Shown here: positions 1 through 6,248 of the stretch, piece after piece
How positions within the stretch are numbered: the first letter of the stretch is position 1
Layout of the letters: the number at the start of each line of letters is the position of its first letter
Source of the DNA: Bacillota bacterium
Lineage (GTDB): Bacteria; Bacillota; Clostridia; Lachnospirales; CAG-274
Direction of reading: 5' to 3'
Assembly: GCA_017627115.1 (NCBI GenBank)
Contig: JAGAHK010000133.1
Span: forward strand, 1 to 8,448
DNA length: 8,448 nucleotides
The notes under the pieces: generated by a model
Told to the model about the DNA's origin: nothing
What the model saw: only the letters and a program-made list of their open reading frames with translations
Databases searched by the model: none
Translations under genes and position numbers: made by a program

Positions 1-104
1 ACCTTCCTTGTGGGACTTAAACTCTCTTTGAGCCTGTCAAGCGGCTTGTCGTAAAGCCTGTATATTTTTGTGACGTTTTCTATTTTCAATGCGTATTCGC
101 TCAT
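1..104 (-). CDS. Polysaccharide-export ABC transporter ATP-binding protein (Wzt/TagH-like), N-terminal fragment
   Basis: Only the first 34 codons are inside the window; the gene runs off the left edge. The start is ATG at 102-104, with AAGGAG at 110-115, five bases upstream. The fragment begins MSEYALKIENVTKIYRLYD and continues KPLDRLKESL. The strand 'LKIENVTKIYRLYDKP..RLKE' is typical of the first beta strand and the aromatic loop before the Walker A motif in ATPases of the Wzt/TagH/RfbE class, which power export of lipid-linked polysaccharides or teichoic acids. Walker A itself lies beyond the edge. The gene starts 24 bp after the stop of an ABC-2 permease of the matching class, so the two probably form one exporter and share an mRNA. 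The substrate cannot be told from this fragment. Confidence 0.85.
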   Translation of the reverse strand, partial: MSEYALKIENVTKIYRLYDKPLDRLKESLSPTRK

Positions 105-128
105 TTTTTCTCCTTATAAGCGCCGTAT

Positions 129-1511
129 TTACAGTACATCCGCAAAATGCGGTTTAAGCCGTCTGTAAATAAGGCTTCCCGCAAACACGATCACAAGCGT
201 TGCCGCCCAGAAATACAGTGTCTGCTTGATATTATCATAAAACCACACACCGTTGAGCATACTGTCGCGGTAGCCCTGCACGATATAATACATCGGGTTG
301 AGCTTGAACGGCCACTGGTACTGCGGCGGTATCCTGTTTATATCCCACATTATGGGCGTAAGCCACATACCAAACTGCAAAACTATACCCATTACCTGTC
401 CGAGATCCCTGAAAAATACCATAAGCGGAGCCGTGAGCATACCAAGCCCAAGCACAAGTATTATCATACAGAACATATAATAAATTATCTGTACCCAGAA
501 AATATTGGGATAATAGCCGTAGCCGATAAATATAAGCGCCATAAACACAACAAAAAAGAGATGTACAAAAAGCGCACTTATTATTTTCACAAGCGGCAGT
601 ATATTTATTTTAAACACGATCTTTTTGACAAGATAACTGTATTCTATAAAAGCGTTCGCGGAAGAATTCCACGCATCACTGAAAAAGAACCAGGGTATAA
701 GACCGCTTGAAAACCAGAGTATAAACGGCACATTGCCTATATCCGCACTGCGGAAGCCGACCTGAAAAACGAACCAGAACACGAGTATGGTACAAACGGG
801 CTGAACAAATGCCCACACGATACCGAAATACGAGCCTGCGTACTTTGTCTTGAAATCGTTTAAAGCAAGGTTCATAATAAGCTTTCTGTCGGTGTAGAAA
901 TCCACGATATGCGCATATATGCTCTTGATACGCACGAAACGGTTAAGGAAAAGACAGGCGGCAAGCGAAGCCGCAGCCGAAATTATCGCACCGGGTATCT
1001 CGTTATAGGGTCGGAGCGGTTTGTTCCTGAAAACAATAAACGGGTCCTCGCCCGTTACTTTTACGGTAATTTCGTTTCCGCCCGCCGATGCCAACTCGAT
1101 ATCGTTTATTTCCGCATTGCCGTAATCCTCGCCCTCGGGCTTGAAAAAACCGTTATTATCTTTGTAGATAAGTTTTTTTACGTATACCGTACCGCCTTCC
1201 GCGCCGCCGAAGTCCACGCGCAGGTCGCATATATTGCTTGCGTTAAGCGGCACAGTGCCGTTAAAACTATAGGTATCTTTGATCGTATCGTTAACAACGT
1301 GCTGCGTCTTTGCAGGCGAAAAATCCTCACCCTCGGCATTGGTGTAGAACACCTCGATAGGCACGCCGCCCATATTACCGCCGTTCAGTTCAATGCGCAC
1401 GCCCCTGCCCTTGTAAAAGCTGTCGTAAAAAGTGAGAAAAACAACAAAAAGCAGTGCAAAAACGCCGATATATACAACTGTTTTCAAAAAATAAAAAAGT
1501 TTCGTCATCAT
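129..1511 (-). CDS. ABC-2 type polysaccharide-export permease with N-terminal extracytoplasmic domain
   Basis: Membrane subunit of a Wzm/TagG-type exporter, 460 aa. The last ~260 residues match the usual full length of the family: an amphipathic entry segment (ALNDFKTKYAGSYFGIVWAF, residues 216-235), then about six membrane segments near 228-250, 261-280, 306-330, 341-366, 370-388 and 430-449, with the family-like stretch LNPMYYIVQGYRD at 404-416. The first ~190 residues are extra: a membrane segment at about 11-28, a polar, Gly/Asn-rich, beta-looking region at 30-170 that should lie outside the cell, and a second membrane segment at about 172-190. The start is MM; the second ATG (1508) is equally possible, and the upstream purine tract (AAAGGGAT) is a weak, distant ribosome site. 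It lies 42 bp after the DUF697 GTPase and 24 bp before the ATPase. The role of the extension is unknown; sensing or binding the exported glycan is a guess. Confidence 0.88.
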   Translation of the reverse strand: MMTKLFYFLKTVVYIGVFALLFVVFLTFYDSFYKGRGVRIELNGGNMGGVPIEVFYTNAEGEDFSPAKTQHVVNDTIKDTYSFNGTVPLNASNICDLRVDFGGAEGGTVYVKKLIYKDNNGFFKPEGEDYGNAEINDIELASAGGNEITVKVTGEDPFIVFRNKPLRPYNEIPGAIISAAASLAACLFLNRFVRIKSIYAHIVDFYTDRKLIMNLALNDFKTKYAGSYFGIVWAFVQPVCTILVFWFVFQVGFRSADIGNVPFILWFSSGLIPWFFFSDAWNSSANAFIEYSYLVKKIVFKINILPLVKIISALFVHLFFVVFMALIFIGYGYYPNIFWVQIIYYMFCMIILVLGLGMLTAPLMVFFRDLGQVMGIVLQFGMWLTPIMWDINRIPPQYQWPFKLNPMYYIVQGYRDSMLNGVWFYDNIKQTLYFWAATLVIVFAGSLIYRRLKPHFADVL

Positions 1512-1553
1512 TTATCTTTTTATCCCTTTTTCAACCAAAACGCTGATTTGTTC

Positions 1554-2687
1554 TTATCTCTTTTTCTTCAATTCATCCTTGAATATTTTTTCAAGTTCCT
1601 GTCTGCCTGCTGCGGTCGCAAGACTTTCCTTGCTGACCTCGCCCTTGTAAACAAGTATCATAAGGCGGATATATGCCTCACCGAGAGCCGTTGTTATAAG
1701 ACCTGCGGTCGCGCCCGAAATGGTGCCGCCGATAACACTGCCCACACCCGGAAGCAATTTGAATATGTTTGAGACCACCGTTCTGCCGAGTATCGTCGCA
1801 CCGCCTGCACCTATCGTTGACGAAACAAAGGCGGAAATAATGCCTTTGCTTATATCAATACCGAATATGGCGGTTATGGATGCTATCATTGCCACCTGCG
1901 TAGGTACGAGCATGGCGGCATCCGCAAAAGGCACGGGCGCAAAGCCCTCACCGAAGGCTGATGTAACCGCTGCGGCAACGACTGCCTGGGCACGTTTTTT
2001 TTTAGCTTTCAGCGATGCTATCTGCACATTCTGCAAGGTGTCGCAAAGCTCCTCGGGCAGTGAATTCTGCATAACTTCTATAAGGGTATCGAGACCGTAG
2101 GACTTAAACTCGAACTCCCCGTCAAAATCCATATTCTGCGCCAGCACGGGTACAACACTTATTATATCCAGATTTTCCGACTCTATCGCCCTTACCATTT
2201 CAAGGGCTTTCTTTTTGGGACAGGCCTGCGTAAGCACAACTATCACGGGCACCCTTGTCATTTTGTTTTCCGCCGAAAACTCTTTGAGCCAGCGTATCTC
2301 CTCGGGCTCTATACGGCTTGAAGCGGTGTTTATACAGTACCATACACAGTGTATAGCCTTGTTTATATCCTTTGAAGCTATGCCGTCATGTATAACTTTC
2401 AATATTTCGTCCTTGACCTTGTTCTGCTCCGCAGCGCCAAGCTCAAACCCCGGTGTATCATACACGGAAAGCGGATAATCGGGCTTTTCGATAAGGCGCA
2501 CGGAATTTGTGACAGGCCGTCCTATGCCCGTTTCCGCAAGGTTTTCACGAAAAACGGAATTTATAAGCGTGCTTTTGCCCACACCCGTTTTGCCGACAAT
2601 GACGATATTCAGATGCTTTAGGTTTTTAATTTTTTCGTTTATTGCTTTTATAGCCTCGTTCGTTATTTTGTTTATATCGAATTCCAT
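1554..2687 (-). CDS. DUF697-domain GTPase (Era/HSR1-like G domain)
   Basis: A 377-aa protein. An N-terminal G domain (about 26-205) carries a P-loop GKTGVGKST (32-40), a candidate switch I threonine at T60, and a G3 motif DTPG (77-80). The usual G4 NKxD is absent; the equivalent strand reads VVLTQAC (150-156). Residues about 226-345 form an Ala/Gly-rich hydrophobic region with the DUF697 signature PVPFADAAMLVPTQVAMIAS (251-270) and further hydrophobic helices to about 346, so it probably binds or inserts into the membrane. The C-terminus is basic (KDELKKKR). Start ATG at 2685-2687 has GGGAGG at 2695-2700, seven bases away. It is the first gene after a strong promoter and precedes an ABC polysaccharide exporter, so a cell-envelope role is possible but unproven. 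The family has no settled function; I am sure of the domains, not the role. Confidence 0.85.
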   Translation of the reverse strand: MEFDINKITNEAIKAINEKIKNLKHLNIVIVGKTGVGKSTLINSVFRENLAETGIGRPVTNSVRLIEKPDYPLSVYDTPGFELGAAEQNKVKDEILKVIHDGIASKDINKAIHCVWYCINTASSRIEPEEIRWLKEFSAENKMTRVPVIVVLTQACPKKKALEMVRAIESENLDIISVVPVLAQNMDFDGEFEFKSYGLDTLIEVMQNSLPEELCDTLQNVQIASLKAKKKRAQAVVAAAVTSAFGEGFAPVPFADAAMLVPTQVAMIASITAIFGIDISKGIISAFVSSTIGAGGATILGRTVVSNIFKLLPGVGSVIGGTISGATAGLITTALGEAYIRLMILVYKGEVSKESLATAAGRQELEKIFKDELKKKR

Positions 2688-2736
2688 TGCCGCACCTCCC
2701 CAACAAATGCCAAAATAATCAAATTTTTCCTATTCT

Positions 2737-2766
2737 ATTGTATCACGCACCGGGTCTGTGTGTCAA
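2737..2766 (-). promoter_or_regulatory. Sigma-70-type promoter for the GTPase/ABC exporter operon
   Basis: Read on the minus strand, TTGACA (2761-2766, perfect consensus -35) is followed by an 18-bp spacer and TACAAT (2737-2742, one mismatch to the -10). Transcription would start near 2730, giving a leader of about 43 nt to the GTPase ATG. It is the strongest housekeeping-type promoter on the left side. It is separated from the CAP-domain gene by the repeat element and two T-runs, so the three downstream genes probably form their own unit. Confidence 0.8.
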
Positions 2767-2772
2767 GGAAAT

Positions 2773-2812
2773 AAAAAAGGAGGGTGTCGCATAAAAAAAG
2801 AGGCTGTCGCAT
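2773..2812. repeat. Two tandem 20-bp repeats with terminator-like arms
   Basis: Positions 2773-2792 and 2793-2812 match at 18 of 20 bases (plus strand A6-GGAGGGTGTCGCAT, then A7-GAGGCTGTCGCAT). On the minus strand each unit reads as the right arm of a terminator stem followed by a T-run: GCGACAGCCTC-T7 and GCGACACCCTCC-T6. A matching left arm, GGGGTGTCGC on the minus strand, lies at 3026-3035 just after the CAP-domain gene. The units may be duplicated halves of that gene's terminator, now separated from the left arm by the repeat element. They could still pair with it at long range. Confidence 0.6.
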
Positions 2813-2870
2813 TAAATTTCCCTTGAAAATTAGCGATTAAGCCCCTTTAACAATTTTATTAAGATCATCA

Positions 2871-3035
2871 GCGTCGCAGACTTTAATCCGCAGGCGGAAA
2901 CCGCGTTTTCGCCGAGGAGCAGACGAAGTCTGCATACTCTACAGACTTGCAAGTGTATCTTTGATGCACGCAGACAAGTCTGCCAATTGGCAAAAAACCT
3001 GTTTTTTGCCAGAGGGGTGTCGCTTGCGACACCCC
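2871..3035 (+). repeat. Structured intergenic repeat, copy 1 (possible ncRNA or small mobile element)
   Basis: The first 51 nt (2871-2921) match 8028-8079 except for one T. Plus-strand stems are: A, 2893-2900 with 2906-2913, including one G.U; B, GCAGAC 2919-2924 with GTCTGC 2928-2933; C, CAGACTTG 2942-2949 with CAAGTCTG 2975-2982, enclosing D, GTGTATC 2953-2959 with GATGCAC 2963-2969, including one T.G; E, TTGGCAAAAAA 2987-2997 with TTTTTTGCCAG 3002-3012; and F, GGGGTGTCGC 3014-3023 with GCGACACCCC 3026-3035. The 3' end is five bases from the stop codon of the CAP-domain gene. Stems B to E keep their positions in copy 2 with different sequences. Strand is given as plus because the wobble pairs form only in plus-strand RNA. 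I do not recognise a named family. Stem F, followed by no T-run, may simply be the left half of the CAP gene's terminator. Confidence 0.7.
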
Positions 3036-3040
3036 GGATT

Positions 3041-3820
3041 TTATCCTATAAACATCTGCACCCAATAAGTCGTACCGCCCGAATTAACATAGCCTACGCC
3101 GAGTTTTGAAAAACCGCCCGAAAGGATATTTTTTCTGTGACCCTCGGAATTCATCCATGCACTCATTACCGCAGACGGGGTCTTCTGACCCTTTGCTATG
3201 TTTTCGCCTGCCGTTTGGTAACTTATGCCAAAGGACCGCATCATATCAAAAGGCGAACCGTATGTAGGCGAAGTGTGTGAAAAATAGCCTTTTTCAGACA
3301 TATCCTCCGCTTTTGCCTGTGCTGCGGCGCAAAGGTTTGTATCAAGCGTAAGTGCGGAAAGTCCGTTTGCGGCACGTTCCCTGTTCACAAGAGAAAGTAT
3401 CTCGTTTTCAACGCTCTTTTTTGTTCCCGAAACCGAAGCCTGTGTTGTGGTCTCGGTCTTTGTTTCGGCAGCGGTAACGGGTCGGCTTGTTGTTCTTGTC
3501 GTTCTTTCCGCTGCTTTTGTTGTCTTTTCAACTGCGGCGGTCGTTTTTTCGGTCGCTGCTTCCGTTATCGTCACTATCTGCGTTCTCGGTGTTCTGCGTG
3601 CCCTGCCGCCTATGTACTCCGCAATGTATTTTGACAGATCAAAGTCTGTCTGCACCTGATATGAACTTATATCCACACTCGGATATATCACACGTATCTG
3701 CCGTGAACAGCTGCGTGCATATACATTTGTCGAAAGCAGCATTACGGGCAGTATCACCAACGCATTTTTCAATAAACTTTTCAATAGTCTTTTTGATGTT
3801 TTTTCCGATATTCGTTTCAT
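3041..3820 (-). CDS. Secreted CAP-domain (SCP/PR1, YkwD-like) protein
   Basis: About 259 aa from the ATG at 3818-3820. AGGAGG at 3829-3834 is eight bases from this ATG but only two from the ATG at 3824-3826, so the internal start is preferred; the longer form adds two residues. A basic N-terminus and hydrophobic core (LVILPVMLLS) ending near VYA form a signal peptide. A pre-region of about 50 residues follows, then a Thr/Ala/Lys-rich linker (about 86-134) that is probably extended and surface exposed. The C-terminal CAP domain (about 137-259) has YFSHTSP, TAGENIA, AWMNSEGHRKNIL and a final YWVQMFIG; the cavity residues corresponding to H182, E206 and H228 are present. Bacterial CAP proteins are secreted or wall-linked and mostly of unknown activity. 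No LPXTG anchor or wall-binding repeat is visible. The gene stands where mnmG often follows mnmE. Confidence 0.88.
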   Translation of the reverse strand: MKRISEKTSKRLLKSLLKNALVILPVMLLSTNVYARSCSRQIRVIYPSVDISSYQVQTDFDLSKYIAEYIGGRARRTPRTQIVTITEAATEKTTAAVEKTTKAAERTTRTTSRPVTAAETKTETTTQASVSGTKKSVENEILSLVNRERAANGLSALTLDTNLCAAAQAKAEDMSEKGYFSHTSPTYGSPFDMMRSFGISYQTAGENIAKGQKTPSAVMSAWMNSEGHRKNILSGGFSKLGVGYVNSGGTTYWVQMFIG

Positions 3821-3863
3821 TTTCATTTCCTCCTGTCATGTTTTTGCTTTTGTTTGTAACCTT

Positions 3864-3892
3864 ATTGTAACGCAATTTTAACAATAAATAAA
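3864..3892 (-). promoter_or_regulatory. Weak promoter candidate for the CAP-domain gene
   Basis: On the minus strand TACAAT (3864-3869) lies about 38 bp before the ribosome site of the CAP-domain gene, in AT-rich DNA. The best -35 at a 17-bp spacing, TTTATT (3887-3892), is poor. The 116-bp gap after mnmE makes a separate promoter reasonable, but no GC-rich terminator stem for mnmE was found, so read-through is also possible. Confidence 0.3.
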
Positions 3893-3936
3893 TGCAAAAT
3901 ATATGGAAGAAATGTAATAAAAAAACTTAAGTATAA

Positions 3937-5319
3937 TTATTTTCCAAGACAGAACTCACTGAATATCTTGTCGATGATGTCATCCTCGACAGCTTCGCCC
4001 GTTATCTCGCCGAGATAGGTATAAGCTTCCGTCAGGTCGGGAGTGAGGAAATCCTCGGGCATATCGTCTTCAATGGTCTGCAAAGCCGCTTCAAGCCTTG
4101 CTTTTGTTTTGAAAAGGCTTGCCTTGTCACGCTCCGCACCTATCACAGCTTCCGTACCCGTATTGATCTCGCCAAGCATAAACATCTTTCTTATCTCGTC
4201 CGAGAGCGCCTCCAGTCCCGTGTCGTGCTTTGCCGAAATATCCAGAACTTTACAGCCGTGACCCGAAAGCTCGTCCTTTGTAAGTTTCTGTTCAAGGTCT
4301 ATCTTATTGAGAAGTATTATCGCCTTTTTGCTGTCCGCAAGCGACAATATCTCCCTGTCCTGCTCCGTGAGCGGCGCGGAGGAGTCTATCACTATAAGCA
4401 GCAGCTCCGCCTCGTCCGCAAGCCTGCGCGAACGCTCCACGCCCATTTTTTCGACCGTGTCCTCCGTGCTGCGTATGCCTGCGGTATCTATAAGATTAAG
4501 CGGTATACCGTTAAGGTTCACGCTTTCACGCAGTATATCGCGCGTTGTGCCGGGTATATCGGTCACTATCGCCCTTTCCTCGTCAAGCAGGCTGTTCAGA
4601 AGCGAGGACTTGCCCACATTCGGTCTGCCGAGTATAACGGTATCTATGCCCTCGCGCAGTATCCTGCCCGTGTCCGCACCGTCAATAAGGCTTTGTATCT
4701 TTTCAAGCAGGACAAGCGTTTTTTGCTTTACGTTCTGCTTGTTCATCACATCCTCGTCATGCTCGGGGTAGTCCATGGAAACCTCTATATGTGCTATCAT
4801 ACCGAGTATCTCCTCGCGCATGGCTCTTATCTTTTCCGACAGCCTGCCCTCAAGGCGCATTACGGCGGCACGGCGGCTTTCCTCCGTGCCTGCGTTTATC
4901 ACATCTATAACCGCCTGTGCCTGCGTAAGGTCTATCCTGCCGTTCAGAAATGCGCGTTTGGTAAATTCGCCCGGCTCCGCTATACGCGCGCCGCTTTTAA
5001 GCACCGCATCAAGCACCGCCGTGACCGCACTGTAGCCGCCGTGACAGTTTATCTCCGCCACATCCTCGCAGGTGTAGCTGTTCGGCGCACGCATCACCGA
5101 AACAAGCGCCTCGTCAATGACCTTCCCGTCAAAAACTATGCTGCCATAGCTTAAAGTATGGCTTTTACGCTCTTTCAGCGGTTTGCCCGACTTCGGCACA
5201 AAAAGCTTATCGGCAATGCCGACAGCGTTTTCACCGCTTATTCTCACAATACCGATACCGCCGCTGCCCGTAGCCGTTGCAATAGCCGCGATAGTGTCAA
5301 ATTCGTTTACGTAAGGCAT
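3937..5319 (-). CDS. mnmE: tRNA uridine-5-carboxymethylaminomethyl modification GTPase MnmE (TrmE/ThdF)
   Basis: Complete at 460 aa, the normal family length. MnmE works with MnmG in the cytoplasm to modify the wobble uridine (U34) of certain tRNAs, using a methylene-tetrahydrofolate donor. The N-terminal folate-binding domain spans about 1-120 (DTIAAIATATGSGGIGIVRISG), followed by a helical domain. The inserted G domain has GRPNVGKS (231-238), GTTRD (257-261), DTAG (278-281), NKID (338-341) and SAK (362-364). The end, FCLGK, includes the conserved C-terminal cysteine (C457). Start ATG at 5317-5319 has AAGGAG at 5327-5332. All key motifs are intact. A terminator-like hairpin lies between jag and this gene, so expression may depend on read-through or attenuation. 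mnmG is not adjacent in this window. Confidence 0.98.
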   Translation of the reverse strand: MPYVNEFDTIAAIATATGSGGIGIVRISGENAVGIADKLFVPKSGKPLKERKSHTLSYGSIVFDGKVIDEALVSVMRAPNSYTCEDVAEINCHGGYSAVTAVLDAVLKSGARIAEPGEFTKRAFLNGRIDLTQAQAVIDVINAGTEESRRAAVMRLEGRLSEKIRAMREEILGMIAHIEVSMDYPEHDEDVMNKQNVKQKTLVLLEKIQSLIDGADTGRILREGIDTVILGRPNVGKSSLLNSLLDEERAIVTDIPGTTRDILRESVNLNGIPLNLIDTAGIRSTEDTVEKMGVERSRRLADEAELLLIVIDSSAPLTEQDREILSLADSKKAIILLNKIDLEQKLTKDELSGHGCKVLDISAKHDTGLEALSDEIRKMFMLGEINTGTEAVIGAERDKASLFKTKARLEAALQTIEDDMPEDFLTPDLTEAYTYLGEITGEAVEDDIIDKIFSEFCLGK

Positions 5320-5334
5320 AAAAAATCTCCTTAT

Positions 5335-5360
5335 AAAAACAGGTGCCTTGCGGCACCCAT
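5335..5360 (-). terminator. Intrinsic terminator or attenuator between jag and mnmE
   Basis: A GGTGCC (5342-5347), TTGC loop, GGCACC (5352-5357) stem. Read on the minus strand it is followed by TG and then five T's (5335-5339); on the plus strand it is followed by CATTTTTT, so it could work in both directions. It begins six bases after the jag stop codon, and the T-run ends two bases before the mnmE ribosome site. It could therefore end the rpmH-to-jag transcript partly or wholly, and its folding could influence mnmE translation. Confidence 0.75.
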
Positions 5361-5363
5361 TTT

Positions 5364-6248
5364 TTATTGTTGTTCTTTCTGCTCTCTCTGCTGTTTGTTA
5401 TAGCCGTTTTTCATTGTTATAACAACGTATCTGTGCGGCTCGACACCCTCACTGTATGTTGTAACGTATCTGTCATTCTGAAGTGTTGAATGGATAATAC
5501 GTCTTTCGTAAGGATTCATAGGCTCAAGCACCACATTCCTGCGGTTGTGCTTGCATTTTTTGGCAAGGTTGAAAGCAAGTCTTTCAAGTGTTTCCTTGCG
5601 TCTTTCGCGGTAGCTCTCCGTGTCAAGAGTTACATTGATGTAAGGATAGTCGCTCTTGTTGACAACAAGGCTTGTAAGTGTCTGTATGCTGTCGAGTGTC
5701 TGTCCTCTTTTGCCTATTATAACACCCATTTCGGGGCCGTTCATATTTACTATAAGCTGCTTATTATCCGCAAATTCGGAGTTAAGCTCAACTTCAAGCT
5801 TCATAGCGCCGAAAAGTTCTTTCAAAAAGTCCTCTGCCATCTTGATGATAACAGCCTTGTCTTCGTCCGTCAAAGGCGGTCTTTCGGGCTTTTCTTCCTG
5901 CTCGCCGTCAACCTGTGCGGTTTCCGTTGCAGGCTGCTCAACAGGCTGCTCTTCTTTCTGCGGCTCTGCCTTTGCTTCTTTTTTTACTTCTTTTTTAACT
6001 TCTTTCTTTGCTTCCTTAACTTCCTTTTTCGGCTCGGGCTTCACTTCCTCGGGCTTTTCGTCAAGTTCGTTCTCAAAGCCGGGGATATATACTCTAACTT
6101 TAGAGGGTCTTGCGCCTAAACCGAGAAAACCCTTTGAGCCCTCGTCAACAACAGTATATTCAACTTCACTTAAACCAACGCCGAGTTTTGCTGCGCCTTC
6201 CTCGACAGCTTCGCTGATAGATTTTCCGATTATTTCAACTGCTTTCAT
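5364..6248 (-). CDS. jag: RNA-binding protein Jag/KhpB (Jag-N, KH and R3H domains)
   Basis: A 294-aa cytoplasmic RNA-binding protein. The Jag-N domain is at about 1-55 (MKAVEIIGKSISEAV; SKGFLGLGARPSKV at 38-51). A low-complexity Lys/Glu/Pro linker at about 62-125 is probably disordered. A KH domain follows (about 130-210) with the GXXG loop in IIGKRGQT (177-184), then an R3H domain with R249-x3-H253 in NPYERRIIHSTL, and a polar Gln/Glu/Lys tail. In streptococci KhpB pairs with KhpA and affects cell elongation and division; the same role here is inferred from family. The ATG overlaps the yidC stop by four bases, so translation is probably coupled. The linker is longer than in short Jag proteins, and its AAG/GAA codon repeats make it prone to length variation. 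Confidence 0.96.
   Translation of the reverse strand: MKAVEIIGKSISEAVEEGAAKLGVGLSEVEYTVVDEGSKGFLGLGARPSKVRVYIPGFENELDEKPEEVKPEPKKEVKEAKKEVKKEVKKEAKAEPQKEEQPVEQPATETAQVDGEQEEKPERPPLTDEDKAVIIKMAEDFLKELFGAMKLEVELNSEFADNKQLIVNMNGPEMGVIIGKRGQTLDSIQTLTSLVVNKSDYPYINVTLDTESYRERRKETLERLAFNLAKKCKHNRRNVVLEPMNPYERRIIHSTLQNDRYVTTYSEGVEPHRYVVITMKNGYNKQQREQKEQQ

Larger units (their letters stand above)
2688..3040. other. 350-bp intergenic region between the CAP-domain gene and the GTPase
   Basis: No credible gene is present. From right to left it holds structured element copy 1 (2871-3035), an AT-rich stretch with nothing recognisable (2813-2870), the 20-bp tandem repeats (2773-2812), the operon promoter (2737-2766) and the GTPase leader with its ribosome site (2695-2700). 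Confidence 0.8.

Noticed and set aside
909..1772. Plus-strand open frame of 287 codons
   Set aside because: It spans the start of the permease and the end of the GTPase on the opposite strand, with no family signature; it is a shadow of real genes.
2871..3035. CRISPR array or riboswitch interpretation of the repeat element
   Set aside because: There is no regular repeat-spacer pattern, only two distant copies. The position after stop codons, with a fold favoured on the opposite strand, does not fit a riboswitch leader.
2883..3065. Minus-strand 60-codon frame across repeat copy 1
   Set aside because: It overlaps the end of the CAP-domain gene and runs through the structured element. There is no equivalent frame known from copy 2 and no ribosome site was evident.
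3905..3936. Terminator after mnmE (ACTTAAGT followed by seven T's on the minus strand)
   Set aside because: The palindrome is short and all AT apart from one pair, too weak to support as an intrinsic terminator.
4225..5154. Long plus-strand open frame (309 codons) opposite mnmE
   Set aside because: It is fully antisense to an intact, motif-complete mnmE. Its Arg/Tyr/His-rich translation has no recognisable motif.
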